Shown here: piece by piece, positions 8,213 through 15,650 of the stretch | Layout: each line of letters begins with the position of its first letter | Numbering within the stretch: position 1 is the stretch's first letter | NCBI GenBank assembly: GCA_050633885.1 | Contig: JBOEHK010000001.1 | Span: 620,001-684,000 of the forward strand | Direction: 5' to 3' | DNA length: 64,000 nucleotides | Source of the DNA: JAWSVE01 sp050633885 | GTDB taxonomy: Bacteria; Pseudomonadota; Gammaproteobacteria; Pseudomonadales; Cellvibrionaceae | Position numbers and translations under genes: made by a program | Notes under the pieces: model-generated | What the model was told of the DNA's origin: nothing | Database searches by the model: none | Seen by the model: only the letters and a program-made list of their open reading frames with translations

Positions 8213-10084
8213 TTATTGCAATGTAAGCATATAGATCCAACTGTATGATTTATCTCTTGCCACAGCAGGGGTTGTTATTAAGGAGGTGTAGTCCATACAG
8301 CCAGACGCGGTACACTCTCGGGTTGACTCCCAGCCTGCAGGAATGGAGGAGGAAACTCTCATGCGATTACTTAAAAGTTTATACGGTGAGTTAGGATAAG
8401 CTGCACGAATTAAACTTAGATAAGACCCTCCGGACGCAACAGTTGTCGGTGAATACAAGGTTTCTCCGAGGGTGGGTAAAACATGCTCTCTAGTGAGTGA
8501 TGAGTTTGTCATATTCCAAAGAATGGTTCGTACCTTATCGGCATTTGCATTTGCTTCCTCGGGAAGCGTATCAGAAGCTTCAACATAAGAAATCGCGACA
8601 ATCTCATGGCCATTAGCATCGACATATGTATCAGCCGAAGGTGCTACTTCTGTTCGTAGCCAAGTTTCACCAAAAAATACTGAGGAAGTCCAGCTTAAAT
8701 CTAAAGGCTGATCCCAGCTTTTCCCATTGTCATGCGTTGTTCGCATAATCAGTGAGCCGGTTGTTTGTGTTTTTGAACAAGTACCATAATCTATCGGAAA
8801 GTTTGAACATTGTTGATTTGCATCGGTTAGATCGTAAAAAACGCCAGGTTTTTCAAGCGCTGCGTATACTAAAACCCAGCTTTGATCTCCACTAGGCAGC
8901 TTTCTTACTACAGGTGTTTTAAACGTTAAGTTAGGAAGTGTCTCATTGTTGGGCGGTGTTGTTATACGTGCAGAAAAATACTGATCTTCTAAATCAGATA
9001 TGTGTAGCATTTCTACCTCATTGTTGTAATTGACCCATGCCATCATATATCCGGAGCTGTCATTCCCATCAATGGACACACCTTTTTGGCTCTGTAGTAA
9101 ACCGTCATAACATTTTTCTGAGCCAAAGTAACCCGACGTATTCCCCACCTGATAGCAAGGAGTGTTGTAATAATTGGGAGCAGCAAGCGATTTGGTGTAT
9201 GCCAACACTAAACGGCGGCCATCGCGCACGAGCCCGGGGGTTTCGCTCGTCTGGACATTCAGGGAGTTTAAGTTGTGCCAAAGCGGATCGCTCCAAGAAT
9301 TACCCCTGTCAGTTGAGCGACGAAATGTCCAAGTATTATTTTGATTGTTTCCGTAAATTGTTTTGAGTTGGTATACGTCATCGGGAAATAATCCAAATTG
9401 ATATTTAGTATCATCTGGAGAGACTCCCATAATGCTATATTTTCCTTGAGATAATTTCTGGCGATGGCATAGACCAAACGCATGCCCCATTTCATGTTGT
9501 AAGACTCCTTGAAAGTTTACGTTACGGTTTTTGGTTCCGACTGCATAACGAGCAGCGGTGGTAATCCAAACTCCGACAGTAGCATTCCCTTTAAAAAAGT
9601 CGATATAAACACCCTCCGTGCAATCTTTCGTATCATTCGGATTGTTATTGCTGCAACTAGTTTCTTCGTGTTTCGTTTCAGCAATACTACCCATGTTAGA
9701 AACCTCAAGAGGGTTGGCTTTGATCACAATTTCTTCGTCATTAATATTACTAAAATTATTTTTATTATTGTTGATGCCCCCATATACAGGGTTCAGACCA
9801 ACAGAGGCTTGGCGAAAATTAGCTAACACCCTCTGAACTGATCTTTCATATTCATCTCTTAAATGTTCGGGGACATTATGGTTGTCTCGAAATGATTTCC
9901 AATTAAGGTAAACTGTTGGCTGTTTTGAGGACATGGTTGGAGTGTTTAGTGAGGGGAACCTCGAGGGCGTGCTGCACAAAGTATTATCCCTATGCGAGCG
10001 ATCCCCGACAGCGACGTTCGATAAGAAAAATAGCCCAAGTATTAACAGTAAGCATTGAGTTTTCCGAATCAATTGATAAGACAT
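8213..10084 (-). CDS. Secreted matrixin-like zinc metalloprotease with Asp-box repeats
   Basis: A 623-residue exported protein. The signal peptide is CLLLILGLFFLSNVAVG (residues 11-27). The zinc site HEMGHAFGLCH sits at residues 197-207 and fits the metzincin pattern HExxHxxGxxH. A Met-turn candidate, YSIMGVS, follows about 15 residues later, and then DDVYQLKTIYG, which resembles the end of a matrixin (M10) catalytic domain. The C-terminal 370 residues hold sialidase-type Asp-boxes (STDRGNSWSD near 260 and THDNGKSWDQ near 455), so a beta-propeller is likely. It should act outside the cell or in the periplasm on unknown proteins or glycoproteins. AAAGGT before the ATG is a good ribosome site. 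The family fit is from motifs; the propeller is inferred. Confidence 0.82.
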   Translation of the reverse strand: MSYQLIRKTQCLLLILGLFFLSNVAVGDRSHRDNTLCSTPSRFPSLNTPTMSSKQPTVYLNWKSFRDNHNVPEHLRDEYERSVQRVLANFRQASVGLNPVYGGINNNKNNFSNINDEEIVIKANPLEVSNMGSIAETKHEETSCSNNNPNDTKDCTEGVYIDFFKGNATVGVWITTAARYAVGTKNRNVNFQGVLQHEMGHAFGLCHRQKLSQGKYSIMGVSPDDTKYQFGLFPDDVYQLKTIYGNNQNNTWTFRRSTDRGNSWSDPLWHNLNSLNVQTSETPGLVRDGRRLVLAYTKSLAAPNYYNTPCYQVGNTSGYFGSEKCYDGLLQSQKGVSIDGNDSSGYMMAWVNYNNEVEMLHISDLEDQYFSARITTPPNNETLPNLTFKTPVVRKLPSGDQSWVLVYAALEKPGVFYDLTDANQQCSNFPIDYGTCSKTQTTGSLIMRTTHDNGKSWDQPLDLSWTSSVFFGETWLRTEVAPSADTYVDANGHEIVAISYVEASDTLPEEANANADKVRTILWNMTNSSLTREHVLPTLGETLYSPTTVASGGSYLSLIRAAYPNSPYKLLSNRMRVSSSIPAGWESTRECTASGCMDYTSLITTPAVARDKSYSWIYMLTLQ

Positions 10085-10639
10085 AGGATTACCTTTTTAG
10101 TCATTTTTTATAAGTTTTTTAAAGTAGGAATAAACTCGCGCGCCAGAGTATAAGTTAACTTTGGTATAATCTCATGAAAAAAGGAACCGAGATTGCCCTA
10201 ATAAATCGACTGCCAGTTAAGCATAATTGTGCTTTTCAAATTCTACCTGTGGTTGATTGTTTAAGTAAGAGTACTTTTGTAATGTTTTTTGTCATTTTAG
10301 GGTTAGAGTAACAAATTTTTTCTAAAGCAAAAACATCCATTTTTGAACAATTATTACTGAATATTTTAGTGGCATCAGATGATTCTAATTCAGTCGGGAA
10401 TGAAACATGTCTTGTTAATCCCCTTTCCTATTGCCATCGGATTTCCCGTTTTAATCTATTTGATTTTTTCTCAATCAGATAATTTGATTATTCTTATCAC
10501 AATTTAATTTCGTTCATTGGGGGGTGCGAGTTATCCGTGTTTTTGTAAATATATGTGCTCATTTAACTAATGCTAGACTTTTGGGGAATTACTGAAATTT
10601 CTTGCTCTAGCCAACTTGAATCTGACTCTGATTATTATT
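10085..10639. other. Intergenic region upstream of the metalloprotease
   Basis: About 555 AT-rich bases with no convincing gene. It should contain the promoter of the leftward metalloprotease. A 42-codon hydrophobic frame at 10379-10507 (plus strand) is open but lacks a ribosome site. The region may include further decayed cassette DNA, since its right edge abuts the fragments described next. Confidence 0.35.
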
Positions 10640-10873
10640 TTACTTGGTATAAATTGGCGAATACATTGATTTCAATCCTTCTAACGTATTTTCTTTTTTA
10701 GCGGAGTCTTCTTTTTTAAATTTTTTATAGGTTTCGTTAGGTGGGTAAAATTTCATACCGCAGCTAGACATTAATCTTGAAGCTTCTGATGACAGATCAA
10801 TCCTTTCTGTTTCTATTCCGCTAATGCGCCAATGTTTTTTTAGTTGGTTTGTAATTGCAAATATATCCGGCCA
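10640..10873 (-). pseudogene. Orphan 3' fragment of an unknown gene, possibly an immunity gene
   Basis: Read by hand on the minus strand, an in-frame stop at 10874-10876 is followed by 77 open codons ending at TAA 10640-10642. The stretch has no start near its beginning. It begins WPDIFAITNQLKKHWRISGI and later has CGMKFYPPNETYKKF, so it looks like the well-formed C-terminus of a small soluble protein. Its place just after the truncated effector copy is where an immunity gene would lie. The immunity assignment is inferred from position only. Confidence 0.4.
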
Positions 10874-10910
10874 TTATAATTTGGCATGGTGTTACGACTT
10901 CGTTTTCACG

Positions 10911-11755
10911 CTATGATGGTTGCCTTTCGGTTGGAAGGCTTGGGAGTTCTTTGAAGTGATTGATTGCTTCTTTTGTGAAAGGGCCAATTCTGTTTGCGGC
11001 TCTTCCAACACGTGATGCTTTTATGCCGACTTGGCCAACACGCCGAGCGACATTTGCTGCCCCCACTGTTGCCAGCGCTAATAACACTTCTATGCCAATT
11101 TCTGCGACGATGCGAATGCCGATGGTTCGGCTGTCGCGATAAGGAATTCTTTCGTAAAGGCTGCTGAAATAATCGATAACCAGATCTCGTGATTCCGGAT
11201 CATCGTTTATTTGATTGAAAAAGGCTAAATCTTTTTTGGCGAGAGCTATTAAATCTTCTGCGCTTTGTATGGTGTCGCCAACCCAAATGCCGAAGGCTTC
11301 TAAGTCTTCTTTGATTGCTTGAATATCGCCTGTTGCCATGTTGTATTGAAATTCGATTGCGGTGATTACAACTTTACCAGTAATAGTGACAACTACTTTT
11401 GCTATTTGATAAACACTGACGATAAAGTCTACAGCGGTATCTGCAATCTCTGCACCGGTGTCATAAAGTTCGATAGCTTCTCGAGTGATTGCACAGCGAT
11501 CCCAATGCAGTTGATCTGCTTTATCTTTTCCTAGCCAACGTTGAGGAATGTCTCGGCCAAATTCTTCAGAAAGCTGATTTCTTTTAGCGACAATAGGATT
11601 GTTGTTTAAAGCTGTTCTGCTGTGTCTTGAGCTGTATAAAACTTCGTTTGTATTTTTGAGTCGAAAAAATAAATCTTTGTTGAGTTTAAAAATTTTAATT
11701 AGGTTAGATAAAATCAGTTCATAAATGTTTTCTTCTAAGCTAAGGCTAAAAAATT
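10911..11755 (-). pseudogene. Truncated second copy of the T6SS effector
   Basis: This frame is open from just after a stop at about 11753-11755 to 10911 but has no start codon matching the intact effector's N-terminus. Its translation follows residues 85-347 of the effector at 12332-13999 almost without gaps: RWLGKDKADQLHWDRCAITR versus RWLSKDQADKLHWDRGLISR, and IGIRIVAEIGIEVLLALAT in both. The first ~84 residues and the whole toxin domain are missing; only a short unrelated tail (HFKELPSLPTERQPS) follows. An internal ATG at 11339 would give a 142-residue product. It is best read as a decayed duplicate of the effector's carrier part. Confidence 0.75.
10966..11177. repeat. Direct repeat copy A (effector core)
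   Basis: Ungapped match to 12960-13171 at a constant offset of 1994 bases, with about a dozen differences in 212 bases by eye. It encodes the stretch around the hydrophobic helix of the effector. Such a repeat could recombine and delete the intact toxin and immunity genes between the copies. Confidence 0.85.
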
Positions 11756-11768
11756 ATTGAGGTCTTAT

Positions 11769-11881
11769 TTATAGTACAGTCGATACAATATGCTGAGATT
11801 TTCTCAGGTTAAGTTTCATCTGACCCGAGTTATTTCCCCAGTTATTTGGTGTTGAGGGGAGATTGCCTCCATTTGATCCCG
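11769..11881 (-). pseudogene. Orphan C-terminal tip of a lost toxin module (possible)
   Basis: Between the immunity gene and the truncated effector copy, one minus-strand frame is open to a TAA at 11769-11771. It encodes GSNGGNLPSTPNNWGNNSGQ followed by a short basic tail ending STVL. The Gly/Asn/Pro-rich composition is typical of the last residues of a polymorphic-toxin domain, and the position is where a displaced toxin tip would be left behind. It has no start of its own. The identification is inference. Confidence 0.35.
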
Positions 11882-12328
11882 TTAATATTTTAAAATAAAG
11901 CAGATAGAAGTGAATATTTTGTCACTTGGTTTGTATTCAAATATTTCTCCTTGAGGGGTTATTTGCATTATCTTTTCTTGACTTATTTCAAGTCGATTAT
12001 CTTTTGTTGTTGTTATCTGTTTTATAACATTTGATGGTGTCTCAAATGAAATTTTTGTTATGTCATCCCTGAAACTGTATCCTGTTTTAAAGTCGCCGAG
12101 CTCTTTTTTTAAATATTCAATTGAGAATAAAGGTTTCTTGGAAACAAAATTTATCTTTTTTATAGATTTGTCATCCTGATAAAAAACAACGATTTTTTCG
12201 ATCTCTTTTAGCTTTGGTGAGTAGGTGTCAATCTTGTTTGATATTTTTTTTTCAAATACACCTAGTTTTTCAATGCTAATATTTGAATTTATCTTATCTA
12301 TGATTTCTTTTAGAAGTTTTTCTTCCAT
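11882..12328 (-). CDS. Probable immunity protein for the adjacent effector
   Basis: A 148-residue soluble protein, rich in Lys, Ile and Asp, with no signal peptide or membrane helix; I do not recognise its family. It starts 3 bases after the effector stop, in the tight coupling usual for T6SS effector-immunity pairs, and is visibly more AT-rich than the T6SS core genes, as expected of exchanged cassettes. The inferred role is to bind and block the toxin domain in the cytoplasm of the producer and its kin. An unrelated function cannot be excluded from sequence alone. Confidence 0.6.
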   Translation of the reverse strand: MEEKLLKEIIDKINSNISIEKLGVFEKKISNKIDTYSPKLKEIEKIVVFYQDDKSIKKINFVSKKPLFSIEYLKKELGDFKTGYSFRDDITKISFETPSNVIKQITTTKDNRLEISQEKIMQITPQGEIFEYKPSDKIFTSICFILKY

Positions 12329-12331
12329 AAG

Positions 12332-13999
12332 TTAGTCCATTATAGTGGTGTTTCCCAAGTTTGCATTTGGGTTGAATAATTGTGTGGCGCCGCCTTGAAA
12401 TATTTTTTTAGATCCAGGGTTCCAGTCTTCAATATTAGCAGCTTGGCTTCTTAAAAAATTACTAGTGTCTTCCAGTTCTATCTCTACCATCGTACGTCCA
12501 TCGACATCAAACCCTAGTTTAGTATGATCTACATCTATACTGTTGTAAAAATATGAACCTACTTTAGGTGTTCCGGTGTCTTCGTCAATATACGATAATT
12601 GGTAAATTTTATCACTTTTATTTAGTTCTATGATGTCGACAGACTGATCAAAATCAATACCTCGAAGATGGCTATCATAGTTGGTATATCCAGCCTCTTT
12701 ATAAAAATTGTCGGCTATGTCGAAACGTGCTTTTTTGTGCGGGGGCCAGTTTTGAGCTGCAAGTCTTATATCTTTTGGGTTTGTTTTTAAATTTAATAGG
12801 TTAGTATCTTCGTTGGGAACCGTACTATTTTTTTCTTCGCCATCCAGTTTATTATTTTTAGCATGCGCAGGAATCTTTGGATTTTGCGGTGGCGGTAATT
12901 GTTCTGACGCAATATCTTTTTTGTTGATTTTTTTTGCCAAATCGCCTAATAATTCAATGGCTTCTTTTGTGAAAGGGCCAATTCTGTTTGCGGCTTTTCC
13001 AACGCGAGATGCTTTTATGCCGACTTGGCCAACACGACGAGCGACATTTGCAGCCCCCGCTGTTGCCAGCGCTAATAACACTTCTATGCCAATTTCTGCG
13101 ACGATGCGAATGCCAATGGTTCGGCTGTCACGATAGGGGATGCTTTCGTAAAGGCTGCTGAAGTAATCGATGACGAGGTCACGTGTTTCCGCGTCATTTT
13201 GAAGTTGATTGAAGATCTCTAATCCTTGCTTGGCTAGGTGGATTATTTTTTCTGCGCTGTCTACCGCATCACCAATAAAAACACCAATGGCTTTTAAATC
13301 TTCACGTATACCGTCGAGGTCGCCTGTGGCGATGTCATAGTAAAACTCACCCACTGCTTTTATTGTGTTGCCGACAATGGTGACGACAACTTTACCGATT
13401 TGATAAACGCTGACGACAAAATCAACGGCGGTATCGACTACTTCGGCACCCACATCGTATATTTCATAGGCTTCTCGGGAGATCAGTCCTCGATCCCAGT
13501 GTAATTTGTCAGCTTGATCTTTTGATAGCCAACGTTGTGAAATGTCGTATCCAAATTCTTCGGCAAGTTCATTCCGTTTAGCGGTAATGGGATCACTAGC
13601 GAGCAACAATGTATTTTGACGAGAGCTGTAGAGCGTGTCTTTCGGGTTGCTTAATCGATACAGTAAATCTTTATCGAGTTTAAATACTTTTATCCGGCTC
13701 GATAAAATTAAATCTTCCACTTCTTCACGCAGACTGATTGTAAAATAATGATCGGGATCGGTTTTGTGATGGATGCGATAAAGTGTTTCGAGATTCTCCC
13801 GGTCTAAATTTGAGGTCAGCATGTCAAGCTCAGAGCTGTCGCTGATGAGTCCGCCACTGAATCCTTCTCGTTTTAAAAGCATCCAATAGGATGGTTCATA
13901 GGAGTAGGTGGCAAATATCCAACAATGTGACCAAGTAACAAAGCCCACCAAATCATCTCTAAAAACAGTGGGTACCGGTATAGGTTGTGTCGAATCCAT
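12332..13999 (-). CDS. T6SS-associated polymorphic-toxin-like effector
   Basis: A 555-residue protein and the last but one gene of the leftward T6SS unit, 51 bases after pppA. Residues 1-180 are an unrecognised N-terminal region (VGFVTWSHCWIF near 18). Residues 180-350 are helical with a hydrophobic segment (GIRIVAEIGIEVLLALATAG, 297-315) like the pre-toxin parts of other effectors. Residues 360-405 are a polar linker. Residues 415-550 form the likely toxin: SHLRGIDFDQSVDIIEL, GSYFYNSID, KLGFDVDGRT, LRSQAANIEDW and FQGGATQLF. These match my memory of polymorphic toxin type 46 domains. I do not assign a reaction. There is no PAAR or MIX motif, so loading onto VgrG or Hcp is unexplained. The GGGACG before the ATG is a ribosome site. 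Confidence 0.7.
   Translation of the reverse strand: MDSTQPIPVPTVFRDDLVGFVTWSHCWIFATYSYEPSYWMLLKREGFSGGLISDSSELDMLTSNLDRENLETLYRIHHKTDPDHYFTISLREEVEDLILSSRIKVFKLDKDLLYRLSNPKDTLYSSRQNTLLLASDPITAKRNELAEEFGYDISQRWLSKDQADKLHWDRGLISREAYEIYDVGAEVVDTAVDFVVSVYQIGKVVVTIVGNTIKAVGEFYYDIATGDLDGIREDLKAIGVFIGDAVDSAEKIIHLAKQGLEIFNQLQNDAETRDLVIDYFSSLYESIPYRDSRTIGIRIVAEIGIEVLLALATAGAANVARRVGQVGIKASRVGKAANRIGPFTKEAIELLGDLAKKINKKDIASEQLPPPQNPKIPAHAKNNKLDGEEKNSTVPNEDTNLLNLKTNPKDIRLAAQNWPPHKKARFDIADNFYKEAGYTNYDSHLRGIDFDQSVDIIELNKSDKIYQLSYIDEDTGTPKVGSYFYNSIDVDHTKLGFDVDGRTMVEIELEDTSNFLRSQAANIEDWNPGSKKIFQGGATQLFNPNANLGNTTIMD
12960..13171. repeat. Direct repeat copy B (effector core)
   Basis: Partner of 10966-11177; it lies inside the intact effector gene and covers the codons for roughly residues 277-347. 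The similarity is at DNA level, not only protein level, which points to a fairly recent duplication or to gene conversion. Confidence 0.85.
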
Positions 14000-14050
14000 G
14001 AATATTACGTCCCTGCGATAATGTTCATTGAGTGAAAGGCTAACTTCTAA

Positions 14051-14773
14051 TTAAAGGCTAACAATGATGCTGCTTAAATTATCGGGTGCGCCTGCATCAA
14101 GTGCTCCCGTTAGAAATTGTTGATTAATTTGATCGATGTTATTTTCAGATATTTTGTTAGCAATGTCAGAATCAGAATAAATTTTTGTGATGCCGTCGGT
14201 ACATAATAAAAAACGATCGGATTCGTAAATGTAGTCTGTGGTGTAGTCTATATGTGCTGTTTCATCGACACCAACAGCGTAGGTTAGCATCGCCGCTGTT
14301 GTTGGATCTGGAAACTGATCAACGGTGTAACCTTGGGCCAATAATGCTTCAGCTTCTGTATGGTCGCGCGTAATTGGTTGTAATTGATTATCACGTAATA
14401 AATAGCAACGACTGTCACCACTCCAAAAGCAATGGTATCGATCACTTTCTAACACGAGTACAACAATTGTTGTGCCTATAATGCTTTCGTTACCTTGGGT
14501 ATTAGACAGTTTATACAATTCTAAATTTGCGTTTTGGATAGCTTCTGGCACTTTATCGACGAGTGCTTGCCCTTGATGTCGTGAAGCCATTTCATACAAG
14601 TGTCCCACTAGGCATCTGCTTGCGTAGTCGCCTGCGTCATGACCTCCCATCCCATCGGCCACTGCCCAAAGCCCTGATGCGGGAATGGCAATGAGTGCAT
14701 CTTCATTTAATTTTCGAATGCTACCTGTGTGGGTCATGCTGCTTGTTAAAATATTTTCGTTTGTTGTAATCAT
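14051..14773 (-). CDS. pppA: PP2C-family protein phosphatase PppA
   Basis: A 240-residue serine/threonine phosphatase with the PP2C metal-binding motifs: RKLNEDALIA near residue 20, VADGMGGHDAGDYAS near 38, GTTIVVLVLE near 103, LCTDGITKI near 191 and APDNLSSIIV at the end. In T6SS loci PppA reverses phosphorylation by the kinase PpkA and shuts secretion down. The kinase is encoded in the divergent unit, and the FHA target is the first gene of this same unit. It is soluble and cytoplasmic. It sits between tagF (77 bases upstream) and the effector. Confidence 0.92.
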   Translation of the reverse strand: MITTNENILTSSMTHTGSIRKLNEDALIAIPASGLWAVADGMGGHDAGDYASRCLVGHLYEMASRHQGQALVDKVPEAIQNANLELYKLSNTQGNESIIGTTIVVLVLESDRYHCFWSGDSRCYLLRDNQLQPITRDHTEAEALLAQGYTVDQFPDPTTAAMLTYAVGVDETAHIDYTTDYIYESDRFLLCTDGITKIYSDSDIANKISENNIDQINQQFLTGALDAGAPDNLSSIIVSL

Positions 14774-14850
14774 GGAGCCTAGCGTTGGTAGTTAATATTG
14801 TCGGTCTAGCGTATTTGTTTGTTAATGCTTATAGCTTTTAGTGTTTATTT

Positions 14851-15597
14851 CTATTCCACTAAAGCCTCTTCTGTTTTGATCACGACTTCTTCGGCCCATC
14901 CCCATTTTTGCCAGTCACCATCGAGCATTGCAGAAAATTGTCCTGCGTCAGGTAAATTGCTCGACATGAGTAAGCAGGGATCGACGTGATCAGATCCATT
15001 TGTCCACCATAAGCTGTGTTGACCTAATATAGTGGACGTTAAATTATTTAATAAACTATTGGTGAGTTCATTTTCAGTGTTGTCTTCAGGTTTTTTAATC
15101 GCAATGGCTCGGTTGGGTGAATGCCCAACCGCTGTCGTTTTATAATTTGGAAATGGTAAAAAATTGGGTGGGGGAAGAGATTCTTGACTTCCCATAAAAT
15201 GCGAGTAAGTCATATTGTCATCGAGTGCAGATACGGCGATTTTTTCTATGTCGTCGTACCATGATTGACCATGTAGATACGCTGACCAAGGTTGATGCTT
15301 CCCTAAGTGAGCAATGGTCAGAGGAAAGTAACGACCTACTTCATCAACGCTTGGGATAATAACACCAACAATCGCTTCGCTCGTTACGATATTTGGCATG
15401 ATGGCAAAGCGCCAGACTGGGCTGGTTAAATATAAATCCAACCAATTTTCGCCAAGTTGCTCGCGACTGACTCCGATAGATGATTGTAGCCATGCATGCC
15501 AATGGTCTGTAAACGAATCAGGCAGGAAGTGGCTAACGAAGTCAGCTTGCTGTGGTAGCTTGCCAAAAAGTCCGCATGTGTCAGCGTTTGTTGTCAT
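14851..15597 (-). CDS. tagF: T6SS-associated protein TagF
   Basis: A 248-residue protein of the TagF/ImpM family, cytoplasmic, known as a post-translational repressor of T6SS in other bacteria (in some species fused to PppA, next to which it lies here). The signature is at the N-terminus: CGLFGKLPQQADFVSHFLP, then WLQSSIGVSREQLGENW and SPVWRFAIMPNIV. ESVDEVGRYFPLTI-like text (IPSVDEVGRYFPLTIA) near residue 88 and an HSLWWT motif near 196 also fit. It follows tssM after 53 bases. Confidence 0.92.
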   Translation of the reverse strand: MTTNADTCGLFGKLPQQADFVSHFLPDSFTDHWHAWLQSSIGVSREQLGENWLDLYLTSPVWRFAIMPNIVTSEAIVGVIIPSVDEVGRYFPLTIAHLGKHQPWSAYLHGQSWYDDIEKIAVSALDDNMTYSHFMGSQESLPPPNFLPFPNYKTTAVGHSPNRAIAIKKPEDNTENELTNSLLNNLTSTILGQHSLWWTNGSDHVDPCLLMSSNLPDAGQFSAMLDGDWQKWGWAEEVVIKTEEALVE

Positions 15598-15650
15598 TGA
15601 TGTTATAAGCCTATGTTTGAATGTTCAGCCACTCTTAAATTCTCTGAAAT

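Noticed and set aside
10379..10507. 42-residue hydrophobic frame on the plus strand, resembling a small membrane peptide
   Set aside because: No ribosome site. AT-rich DNA readily gives Ile/Leu/Phe-rich frames.
11319..11534. Plus-strand frame over the truncated effector copy
   Set aside because: The minus strand of the same DNA translates into a clear homologue of the intact effector, so this is a shadow frame.
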